The notes beneath the pieces were generated by a model, which was given only the letters and a program-made list of their open reading frames with translations, had not been told where the DNA came from and ran no database searches. DNA of 64,000 nucleotides from Panorpa germanica (taxonomy: Eukaryota; Arthropoda; Insecta; Mecoptera; Panorpidae): NCBI GenBank assembly GCA_963678705.1, contig OY783213.1, positions 10,792,451 through 10,856,450 of the forward strand, written 5' to 3'. Numbering within the stretch: the stretch's first letter is position 1; each line of letters begins with the position of its first letter. The position numbers and the translations under genes were made by a program. This document shows positions 54,288 through 64,000 of the stretch, one piece after another.

Positions 54288-55311
54288 TATAATATGAAGT
54301 AATCATAGTAGGAGCTTTTTAATCGGGCACTAGTTCTGCGCGTTTTATAGTCCGGCATCGATTGAGTCATTTATTTTATTTTTTACTCACAGAAACGTAT
54401 TAGGCATGTCGCACAATGGAAGCGTATTTACGCGATGGCAATTTCGGACGTAAAACGTAAATGTTAATACTAAATTTTATTTTGAACAACCAATCAGGTA
54501 ATACATTTCAATTCATTCCCTGTCACTGTCGCATTAAGGCGACCTTTCCTTTTTTCCTACTTTTTGTTCTAAATGACCTTCCTTTTCCTCACGTCAAACC
54601 TAATCTAGAGGCTCTTTAGTTTATAACACTAATTCAGCCCTTGTTTAACATATTTTTATATAAATAACTTAATATATTATCTTTTTTCTAGTAACATCGT
54701 TGTCAGCATTGGCATCTCCATCTCTCGGCGCCTGCGTTGTATCACATTACATAATTTATATTCCTTTGAAACTGTACTTTATTTTACTTTACTTATACTA
54801 GTCGTAGTACCCCGGTACTCTTTGTCTTGTATTACCTACTTTCTTTATGTTTTATGTTCTTTTTCTTCGCCCGTTAATTATTAAAACAATATGCAGCATA
54901 TATCCTATTCTATATTGTGTAGTATCATATAAAAATTTCATATGAAAGTTGAAATTGCTAAAGAAATATAAAGAAATATTACTTTACGTACGAGAATATT
55001 CTTAAATATATATTGTAATCATTTTTACATAAAGGAAAATGAATTCAAAAGAACCAACCGTACCAGGTCTAAATAGACGTACGTTACGGAATATATTATT
55101 TTATATTTAATGACGAAAAATGTTTATTTAATGATTGAAAACCCTTGAGTGAAATTTTATTTTTTTTTAAATATTAGACGAGTTTTGAAAGTGCCATATT
55201 TTACAAAATTAAATTCACACAAAGCTATCGGTTGACATTAAGCAAACTGATAAATAAGTTTAATACCTTAAACCTACTTAAGAAGAGTTCTTATGCACTT
55301 AAGCATAGCAC
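54288..55311. other. intronic AT-rich stretch
   Basis: No exon or repeat family was recognised. Confidence 0.4.
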
Positions 55312-55620
55312 ATGGGCTGAAAAGTCCCGGGCCTAACACATAGATGGCGCTAGTTTTATTGCAGTCACCTTTTTTTCAGTTAATACTAACCTTCAAAAGA
55401 CAGTTGTTAAAATTTCATGATATTCTATTCAGTAGTTTGTGAGTTATTGTGCCAAGAGTGACGCTACTTTTGTTATTTTCAAAACAATGGATCAAAAACA
55501 ATTTCGTGTTTTAATTTTACACTGCTTCTTGATGGGAAAAAATACCGTTCAAGCGAAGCAATGGTTTGAAAAGTGTTATGTGGACTCCGCTCCATCAGAA
55601 ACAACAAAAGCATAGCTTTG
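55312..55620 (+). pseudogene. truncated mariner transposon, 5' end with transposase N-terminus
   Basis: The terminal-repeat-like TGGGCTGAAAAGTCCCGGGC is followed by ACATAGATGGCGC. An ORF at 55487-55615 then encodes FRVLILHCFLMGKNTVQAKQ, the first helix-turn-helix segment of mariner transposases. It ends at a TAG after 42 codons. The catalytic part (DD34D) and the 3' end are absent, so it is an inactive 5' fragment. Confidence 0.85.
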
Positions 55621-56952
55621 TTACTTCTTTTGAAAATTATCTAATTTTAAAGAGCAGCCTTAATAAGTGTAAAATATAAAAAATTTATTTGATTTTTTTC
55701 GAATTCTAAAGTTCCACTTCTTATTTCAATTAATAATCATTTTCAATTAGTAATCTATTACTTACCAGTTATTATCAGTCACTATTAACTCATCATGATA
55801 ATAGGATTTTTTGAAATTCAAGACTAGTCAGCCTAAGACACCTTAAACCCGCTAAAAACCTTTAGCCCGCTAAGTTTAAGAGATTTTTCAAACGCTTAAA
55901 TTATCTACTTATGTTCGCTCTTAGAGAGAGAATTTAGAAAATATATAAATATTTGAAACCACGCCTAAAAGTATTATTTAATATTAGACGATTCTTCAAA
56001 GAGCTATTCACCCATTTTGAAAGACCTAACTACCTAAATTTTACGTAAATACGACGTTTGTATTTCAAAATAATAAATTATATATCTACTACATTTATTA
56101 AATAGTTTTCATAATAGAATCAAATCGAGCTCTGTATTTCACTAAGTATTAATTACAAGTTTTCAAAGTCTTAAGACATTGCTTATAAATTAATACTCTC
56201 TAAAAGAAAATTTAATTTAATATATAAATTATAAATATGTTTGTCTGGAAAAGCTCTTGTGAACTGTTAATGAAAAACTAAATAAAAACTTTTTGAACAA
56301 TACACTATTACTTTGTAGAAATTTTTCTTTCTATTAGTTTTATTTTCTGCAAATACAGAAGTAGTTTATTATGTACTTTGTGTATAGGGGTTGTTTGATA
56401 TCGGAAGGAAAGTGGAGGGAGTAGAAGAAAGGGGGATTGAAACATGATATGAATGTCATTATAATGAGCTTTCAAACGTTCAATAATAAAAGCTATGCAT
56501 ATAAATACAAGATATTGATAGCAACGAGTATTCAGACCAGAGAGTAGTTTGTTCTCAAATTAATTGACGAGCCATCAATCTTGTGTTATTGGAGATAGAG
56601 GGAGATAGAAACATTTAAATGTATAAAACTGTTACTGCAGTAAAAGAACAACGTCATTTGTAATTCATTATTTTTGTAGGTTTATAATGATGTTCATATT
56701 GAGAATTATGTAAAAACTAAACTAAACTAAACACTGTTACATATATTTAAAAAAGTTTATATTTTACATATATTTTTTTTAGATTAATATTGCTACAAAT
56801 TTAACGAGGTGCAGGTGAGGAAAATGGAAGGGAGTCTAGCTCCAGAACCTAAGGTTATATAGAAAATATATATTATATCATAGGTGTCCGTTAATAAATC
56901 TTTTTATGCAAGGGTATTCAATGAGTATGTAACAGAAAATGTACTATTTAAT

Positions 56953-57565
56953 TCAAGGGGAGGAGGGGGGTGCTAAAGTCAAAACGATAAAAAGGAAGCA
57001 TATTTTCGATAATGTTTTTTGACAACACGGTTAATATATAATTATTTCTATAATCACTACATGATAAAATGACATTTGGAGAATACTTTGTGAAATTTTC
57101 ATAAATAAATATCAAGAAATGAGGCATTGACAGCGAATTTTCTCAGACGTCACAAAGAAAAGTAACATTGCGGTGTCATAACTCATCACTGGATTTATTT
57201 TTCATGAAAAAAATCAGAAACTTTGTTATTTTAAAATACGTTAAAATTTAAAAATAAAAAAAAATTCGACAGTATTACCTCGGCATTTATGTAAAGAAAG
57301 AGTGTGCAAAATTTCAAAAGAATCGGTGCAGTAGATTTTGAGCTAGAGAGGGCACCGACACTGAAAGAGCTATGTGTGAGAAACCGCGTTTAAAAATTTT
57401 AAAGAAAGACGAAACCAGAACAGAGAGGTGAAGACTTAAAACGCTATATCTCCGACAGTTTTACTCCAATCGACTCCAAATTTTTACACAATGAACTTAA
57501 TATGTTGTTAAATAAAATAAATAAATAAATAGAAAATGAAAATAAAAAAAGTTGAAACCTTTTAT
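56953..57565. mobile_element. family Z element, copy 3, right end lost
   Basis: It starts TTCAAGGGGAGGAGGGGGGT (the TTAA mutated or displaced) and follows the family through GAGGCATTGACAGCGAATTT to GTTGAAACC. It then runs into a short (TA)n tract instead of the C-rich end. Confidence 0.75.
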
Positions 57566-58083
57566 ATATATATATGTATTAAATTTATTAATAGTAGGCA
57601 TTCCAAAACAATTTTCAGTAGCATCTCTCGCTTCATAAGTGTTTTAAGAAAAGTTGGTAACCCTATTCATATTCTTCTAAAGATTCTAAAGCAGTACTTG
57701 TACTTCTAAAGATCTTCTAATTGTGTTTGACTGGCGTTACAGGTCCATTCGTTTGATGTTGTTTGATATGGTTCAAGATATTTAGCGTGGAGCTAAAGAT
57801 ATAGAAGCTTACATTATAAATATACAGTGTGATGTAAAACGGGATATAGAAAACCGTAGACATATCATTAAAACCAATGTTTGATCTCGCTTTGTTTGTT
57901 TAATACTTGCGAAGCGACAAACGAGATCCCAATAAAAATATTAATGATCTCAAGCACCATTATGTCTTTGAAGATATAAGTCCTTAAGAATCTTTAAAAT
58001 TACTGTTTTTGGTTACAGTAGGAACATACAAAAATTCAAGAAAACAATAATTTTTTTTTACATCGATTTATATAGGTAATATA

Positions 58084-59135
58084 CTCAATACATAGTAGTA
58101 TGACAAATAGATGGCTCTACTATTGACAAATCTTTGAAAATGTCAAAATTTCATGACATTCCAACCATTTGTTTACGAGTTACATTGATTAAGTGACGCT
58201 CCTTATTTAATTTTCAAAACAATTGAAAAATCTGAATTTCGTGCGTTGTTAACTTAGAGCATATAGGTATGGAGAGAATGCTGCACCTGAAAGTGTGTCA
58301 AAAATGTGTGCGAGAGAGAAAGGTATATGTTCCTATTTGTTCTCTATGCGCATGCATCGAATGTGACAGTTGTCAAGTCAGAGCTGTCTAGATATAATAC
58401 GTGACAGTTGATAAATATGACATTATATAGATGTAGAATAATGTAAATATGTATAAATATAAATAAACTGTGTTGGCCGTTATCCCTATAGCGACATCTA
58501 TGGCATTCATGAGTAAATGTTTTCACAAACGGTCACTATTTTACGGACGAACGAGCGCTGTACCAACTAAAGAAATGAAATTTCTTTACATATTTAATAT
58601 TTATTACATCTTAATAGAATATTAATATTTATTACAGCTGTCACTTTGACGCAAGCGCATAAAGAACAAATACAAAGATATACTTTTCCCTCTCGCACAC
58701 ATTTTGGACACACTTTTAATCTATAGGAAACATAGGCTATTCACACTGCATATATATATATGCTCTAAGATTGTTAAGGCATTACTTTTTAATGAGGAAA
58801 AATACCGTTTGGCAAAGTAATAGACAAATGGTAGAGAAGTCGTTTTTTGATTTTCAATGCGGCCTTACAAACACCGATGAACGATGCTGAATGCCTTTTT
58901 CCAAAAAACTTAAGAAAATGAAGAAAATCGTAAAGTCAAGTTGGGTGAGATAACTTGTACCTTTTTAAGATATTAGAAGATAGTGTATTCACTATTTTGC
59001 ATGACATTTTATTCATAAGAAAGCTCTGTTCGAAGTAAGTGCCGCGTTTTATCACTATTGATCAAAAACAACAACGTGTAGCTAATTCAGAGCGCCGTTT
59101 GAAAGTCAGTCAAAATCAATCAATATCTATAATAG
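58084..59135 (+). pseudogene. decayed mariner transposase, split by a MITE
   Basis: The leader resembles the other mariner fragment (AAATAGATGG, TTTCATGACATTCCA, GTGACGCT). The start codon position is ATT (58222-58224), followed by EKSEFRALL up to 58252. The frame resumes at 58778 with HYFLMRKNT. Further right, in shifting frames, recognisable pieces are ILHDILFIRKLCSK, VPRFITIDQKQQRV and NSERRLK. These are the usual order of mariner transposase motifs, broken by stops and frameshifts. It is inactive. Confidence 0.8.
58253..58769. mobile_element. 517-bp hAT-like MITE inserted in the mariner pseudogene
   Basis: The inverted ends are CTTAGAGCATATA and TATATGCTCTAAG, with further inverted similarity inside (GTGTGTCAAAAATGTGTGCG against CGCACACATTTTGGACACAC). 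The flanks GTTGTTAA (58245-58252) and ATTGTTAA (58770-58777) are an 8-bp target duplication with one mismatch, the length typical of hAT elements. Removing the element and one flank rejoins the mariner reading frame. No transposase ORF. Confidence 0.88.
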
Positions 59136-59179
59136 CATTTACAATTATAATGTAGTGATAAAGATTTATTATGAATTAC

Positions 59180-59313
59180 CTTTTCATCATTGATGTACCA
59201 GATAATCTGCGCAGGCGGTTCTGATTTGTCTGTGGTGCAGTTTGCCTGCACCATATCCCCCACGGAATAGTGCTCCGAGAGGCCGTGAATAATAGGATCT
59301 CGTCGAGGCAGTG
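59180..59313 (-). CDS. beaten-path (beat) family exon: start of second immunoglobulin domain
   Basis: The acceptor is TTGTTGCAG (ends 59314) and the donor is GTAATT (starts 59179). After two bases of a split codon the 44 codons read LPRRDPIIHGLSEHYSVGDM, then VQANCTTDKSEPPAQIIWYI and NDEK. The pattern Y.VGD...NCT...S.PPA...WYIN is characteristic of the second Ig domain of beat proteins, with the first Ig cysteine in NCT (also an N-glycosylation sequon) and the core Trp in WYIN. The exon is clearly GC-richer than its surroundings. The next exon in transcription order is 33800-33525; upstream exons (signal peptide, first Ig) would be right of the window. Which beat paralogue this is cannot be told. 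Confidence 0.85.
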
Positions 59314-60948
59314 CTGCAACAATAATGAATAAATTAATTAAATAATACGACTAATAGAGTAAATGGAATATTACCAAGCTCAGTAATCTATGAAGAACCA
59401 ATTTTCTAATTAATTTCATATTTAACAGATAAGTGTACATCATTAATTTTGCTTAAGTAAATTATGTCCTTGTTTATTTTCAGTTAAATGTAGTTCATTT
59501 ATTAATTTTATATGTGTGTCGTTAGACTTTCCATTCTTTCAATATTAAATCACATAATTACATCTCATTGCCAACCTAAACTTAAAACTATTCTAACATT
59601 TTTAATAATTCCAACAGCAATGTTTGATTTGTATACTCTTGCTCCTATATTTTCTTGCTCCCTACTCCTCATTGTTTCTATCTGTACTATTTATATTTCC
59701 TTTATTATTTTCTTCTCTTTTTGATTTCCTTATCTACTCTCTGCAAATTCTCTATTTTCTGAACTGAAGTTTAACTGTTTCTACTCTACCATTTTTTTTC
59801 TTTCTCTCTATCTCCTCCATCCACCGCTTCCCTTCACTGCCTCCTTTTAATAGCTGCACAATCTATGAATTTAATGTGCTCCATCGTTTCTATCTATCTT
59901 CCACACACCCTGCACATCCTTAGATCTCTATTTTCCCATTATCTGTCGCTTACTCTTTGTTTCCTAATCTAAATATTTTTGTTTTTCAAGCTTATCCGAG
60001 TGAAATACCTCGGTTACATTTTTATTGACTAAAGTAGAATTCAAATACTAATTTCTTACGTTAAACTTTAGTTGTGCCATAACTGACACATTGAAAATAA
60101 AGTTTTCATGTAGTAGCACCTACTCTATCAAATTTATATATTTTTAAACAGAAACATAGGTATTTTATTTAAAAGAAATCGTTATTTGAATAAAATATCT
60201 ATATTGATATCTAAGTAAAATATGTGTTTATATTCCTACCGAATTATTTTAATCAATATATGCTAAATATAATATTTGAATGGTACATTGCAGAAATAAT
60301 TTGTACAGAGTTTTGGTAAAAAATTAAGTAGTATGCAGGAATTACTACGATATCCGAGGTGGCCAGTGTGCTTAGTGATAGACAGGATATGGAATATAGC
60401 GGGTTTAAAAGTATAGGTGTAATAATAAATGAAATGTAAATATGTAAAATGTTAATAATAATATAATGATTTAAAAAGTGCGAAAAAAAGACCGTGGTCC
60501 CAGGAAGCCTGTGAATTATTAATAAAAAAATATATGATACATTGATTTTCAAGGAAAACAACGTTTTCTTATTTTGGATTTTGTCAAAATTTCACCTTAT
60601 TGACATAAAGGTTTAACCTTATACTTTAATACTATATTATCTTTGCTTCCTTTAGATTAAAAGTGCAAGTACAATCTAAGGAATACCAAACCATGTTTTC
60701 TAAATATTTCACCCAACAAAATCACTCGCCTACTCGGAAAATCTTAATTACGTTTATAAACAGTTATTATCTCTTAAGTAAGACATATTATTCTCGCTGG
60801 TGTAGCCATCTGTATGCACTGCACCATCCTGAGTGCAATGTTGACTTTGAATTGATCGCTAATGAGACGATTACCTTAAATATAATCTGTATCATTAAGA
60901 ACATGAACACAGTCAACAAGGACGAGAATGTTGATGCACTAACATATA
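59314..60948. other. beat-like gene intron, AT-rich
   Basis: This stretch contains a pyrimidine-rich region at 59500-60000. No exon was recognised, and the ORFs here lack family motifs. Confidence 0.4.
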
Positions 60949-61586
60949 ATGAGCTTGTGTCCTCATTTTTTAGTGGTCGATTTTTCAATTGTTGATTTAA
61001 ATTGATGTTAACAAATGTGTATTGGCGTGTCTATTTTATTAAATAGCTAAATATTGACGGAGATATAGCAATTAAATGTTTGAATTGTAGTTTTAGCGCT
61101 AGAAATGGTCGGCCATATTTGTATGATGTGAAATGCATTTTAACGTCAGTTATTTGTTGAGTAGGTCAGTGCTGTGGTAATGTTCTGTAGCTGTTGGTAG
61201 TCAAATAATCAAGTCAAGTCAAAGAATAATAAGTTTTTATTTTATTTAACCCTGCTAAGGCAGACATAATATTGAAATTTGATTGTTCCTTGAAATAGCA
61301 GTAAATAATATTTGATATTTTGATATATAAATACATATAGCAGAGATTTGTGATCTGTAAGGTTGGTAACTTTACACAAGGATTGTGATGTCACATGCAT
61401 TTGGAATGTATACAACGTTGAATCCTTTTAATAATTAAAGGGGAAAAAATGACTTTTTTAATTGTTAACATCTCATAACATATAAGGAGTTATTAAAAAA
61501 TAATTAAACATTTGAGGTTCTAGCAACCCACTTCATCAATATATAGTACACTTTTATAAATATTAAGACGTAGGACACAAGCCCAT
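60949..61586 (+). mobile_element. family Y non-autonomous DNA transposon copy
   Basis: This 638-bp copy runs from ATGAGCTTGTGTCCTC to GGACACAAGCCCAT, in the same orientation as 40067 and 62216. One T-to-A-type change in the left terminus (ATGAGC for ATGGGC) is seen. Confidence 0.9.
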
Positions 61587-62215
61587 TCTTAAAGAAATTG
61601 TAACCCTTTGTAAGACGGTAATAAAACGAATATAAATTTATGGTAACAATAAGTCCATTATTAACTTAGTGAACTACATCTAACTCTAAAAGCTCTCTAA
61701 AACGTAAATTATATGTTACAGTCACACGAAACTCGGTAAAAAAGCTCAGTATCTGAAAGGATAATAAGACTCACATTTAGGAAGCACTATAATGGTACGA
61801 AGCAGACACTATTAGTCAGCGGTACTTCCTGTAGAGATACCCAACGCTCAGCATTAAGGGGTAGAGGAGGGGGAAGGTTCTATATCCGGTACAGACAACA
61901 GCATATAGTGTCAGTTACCATTGACATGTTCCCGTTCACCGTGCACCGTACGTCTGACCACTGCACAACGACGCCAACCGCGTCGGAACGCATTAACGAC
62001 GCGTCTCTCCGGATTACCACATACTGACAAAGACAGACTCATTAGCTGGATAATGCGACGGGAATTTGTTAAATAGTTTGATGCATTACAATCTAATTTA
62101 CTAAATATACCCGCACTATTCAGGGATGCTCATAGATTTAACCATCTGACAGCAACTAGAAACAGGTTCGATAATAATAAAATTTGGGAACAATGTTTTA
62201 TATTTTTGATCGTAA
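61587..62215. other. spacer between two family Y copies with a CpG-rich patch
   Basis: 61925-62020 is GC- and CpG-rich, in strong contrast to its surroundings, but no splice-bounded open frame with a family motif was found. The rest is AT-rich. Confidence 0.4.
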
Positions 62216-62807
62216 ATGGGCTTGTGTCCTTATCTTTTAGTGGTCGATTTTTCAATTGTTGATTGAAATTGATGTTAATACATGTGTATTGGCGTTTCTA
62301 TTTTATTAAATATCTAAATGTTGACGGAGATATAGCAATTAAAAGTTTGAATTGTAATTTTAGCGCTGGAAATGGTCGGCCATATTTGTATGACATAAAA
62401 TGCATTAATACGTCAGTTATTTGTTGAGTAGGTCAGTGCTGTGGTAATATTTTGTAGCTGTTGGTAGTCGAAATAATCAAGTCAAGTCAAAGAATAATAA
62501 GTTTTTATTTTGTTTAACCCTGTTACGGCAGATATTATATTGAAATTTTATTATTTCTTGAAATAGTTGTAAATAATATTTGATATTTTGATATATAAAT
62601 ACATACAGCAGAGATTTATGAGCTGAATGTTGTACAACGTTGAATCCCTTTAATAATTAAAGAGACAAAATAACTTTTTTAATTGTTAATATCTCCTGAA
62701 ATATAAGGAGTTATTAAAAAATAATTGAACATTCGACGTTCTAGTAACCCACTTTATCAATATATAGTACACTTTTATAAATATTAAGACATAGGCCACA
62801 AGCTCAT
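62216..62807 (+). mobile_element. family Y non-autonomous DNA transposon copy
   Basis: This 592-bp copy runs from ATGGGCTTGTGTCCTTATC to GGCCACAAGCTCAT. Compared with the 60949 copy it lacks a segment near 62625, where the TTGTGATGTCACATGCA region is deleted. Confidence 0.9.
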
Positions 62808-63404
62808 TTTCTAACTATATATTCAACGAATTAATGATTTAACAACAGGTATTCCAGCACATACCTTGGAAGTAGGTTCTACTATAAAAAATACAATAAT
62901 TTTCGCGCATATTAACTCGCGCGAACTATAACTAAATAGTTGGTAAAATAATGCAAGCAATATGAAATAATTTTTATCTTCTCGAAGATGACGGAACAAA
63001 GTGTACAGTAAAACCTTTTATAGAACTATCCATTATTCTACAATGTAACAGAGTGAAGCCGTTCTAGTAAAAAGATTAAATGCAGATGATAAATGAATTC
63101 AACATGGAGAGAACTAAAGTTTCTATATGTACAAGTATGAGAGTACATCTACATGCATATTCTGAAAGCTCTTACTATTGCAAAGAGCTAGAACCCGACA
63201 ATGAGTAATTAAGCTATTTGTTTGCGTAAACAGAACAGATGAGAACACCAAAGGATTTGAGTAAAAAAGGTATTTTTCAAAATTTCAGTTCAGTATGTAG
63301 TACAGAGTATATTTATTGCAATCTGATTTGTGCAAAATACTCATTAGTAATTGAAATTAATTACTTAAGTGGTTCAAACAGAGCACTGAGTTATTAGACG
63401 AACT

Positions 63405-63520
63405 AGAACAATATATCGTCACAATATATCGTAACAATAAATCGTACCAATATACAGGGTGTCCCAAAATTCAACGATAAGCCGGCACCAGAAGGTGGTC
63501 CTGCTCATGACTACACAAGA
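63405..63520. mobile_element. short 13-bp tandem repeat next to a transposon-like terminus
   Basis: CAATATATCGTAA-type units are repeated three times (63409-63450). They are followed by ACAGGGTGTCCCAAAATTCA at 63455 and GATAAGCCGGCACCAGAAGG. CAGGGTGTCCCAAA is a start seen in several insect transposon families. Only one end is visible here and no coding part was recognised. Confidence 0.3.
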
Positions 63521-64000
63521 AAAAAAGAAAAAAAAAATGTATCTCATTTTGTGTAGGAATTAACTCATTATCAGGTGTCCATGTTTTTTCTAATTTTACT
63601 TCTAACCCGGAGCTAAACAAATAAGTAAAAAAGTGGTCGTACTATGCTCACTATCTGCTGCAGTCATTTTCCAATCGCTGAATCTACAATTTTCACCTAA
63701 AATAATTCTTTGAGATTTACAGTGAGATTTCAACGAGATTGTATCTGAGTATAAAGTAAAAAATAAAAATTGAGACAACGTCTAGAGTTTTTATTACTGG
63801 ACAATAAAAAGTAGGTGGTATTTTTTAAGCTTTAAGCTCGAAAGCTCTAAACTTGAAAGCTTGAAGAACTAATGACTTTTGCTGTGTCAGTCTCCGATCC
63901 AAACGTTTGCGTTTAGCCATTAAAACAGAAGTAGTTTCACACGTAAAAGAAAATGTTTTTTGGTTTAGTGAAAACTGAATTACTCATGAGACTAAAGTTT
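63521..64000. other. right-edge AT-rich stretch
   Basis: No gene or repeat family was recognised. Confidence 0.4.

Larger units (their letters stand above)
33801..59179 (-). other. 25.4-kb intron of the beat-like gene
   Basis: The donor is GTAATT at 59179 and the acceptor TTTCAG ends at 33801; both flanking exons are in phase 0. The intron holds (TA)n tracts, a SINE candidate, family W, Y and Z repeats and two mariner fragments, listed separately. Very long introns between Ig-half exons are usual in this family. Other exons could be hidden in it; one weak candidate is at 43219-43321. Confidence 0.6.

Noticed and set aside
60253-60995. 102-, 110- and 66-codon ORFs
   Set aside because: No family motif; the 110-codon frame runs into the left end of a family Y transposon copy.

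Overview
The window is AT-rich animal nuclear DNA, almost certainly from an insect. It has intron-containing genes with GT/AG boundaries, both very short and very long introns, mariner, Helitron-like and many MITE-type repeats, and exons of a beaten-path (beat) family gene, a family known from arthropods. I cannot assign the order. There are no bacterial-type operons, and most short open reading frames are chance.

Left edge (1-7.5 kb): two protein genes are transcribed divergently from a shared spacer of roughly 0.5 kb. Leftward is the 5' half of Aos1 (SAE1), a subunit of the SUMO-activating enzyme; it runs off the window. Rightward is a complete gene of five inferred exons (the first largely 5' UTR) for a 459-residue adaptor. 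It has a long proline/serine-rich N-terminal part with endocytic-type short motifs, then two C-terminal SH3 domains. Its start codon appears to be assembled by splicing, and its two SH3 domains carry introns at the same place.

Centre-left (7.5-33.5 kb): no convincing protein gene. It is dominated by a satellite block at about 12.05-19.43 kb: some ten ~146-bp monomers in one orientation, then a head-to-head switch, then about forty 147-bp monomers of the same family in the opposite orientation, with higher-order repeats. Two hairpin+CTAG signatures like Helitron 3' ends lie just left of the block, suggesting that the satellite expanded from a Helitron-borne tandem repeat. Around it are several non-autonomous DNA-transposon families: a 586-bp foldback element, TTAA-flanked elements, a 218-bp MITE with GC-rich ends, a ~490-bp MITE and a family ending TGGGCTTGTGTCC.

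Right half (33.5-64 kb): two minus-strand exons, 59180-59313 and 33525-33800, read as consecutive exons of a beat-family immunoglobulin-superfamily gene. They join in phase across a 25.4-kb intron. The gene's 5' exons would lie beyond the right edge. The intron is filled with repeats: (TA)n tracts, a probable tRNA-derived SINE, copies of the TTAA and TGGGCTTGTG families, a truncated mariner, and a second decayed mariner interrupted by a 517-bp hAT-like MITE with an identifiable target-site duplication.

All exon structures were read by eye from splice signals, reading frame and recalled family motifs. No alignment or transcript evidence was available. TE family assignments rest on termini and target sites, since apart from the mariner fragments no transposase was recognised.
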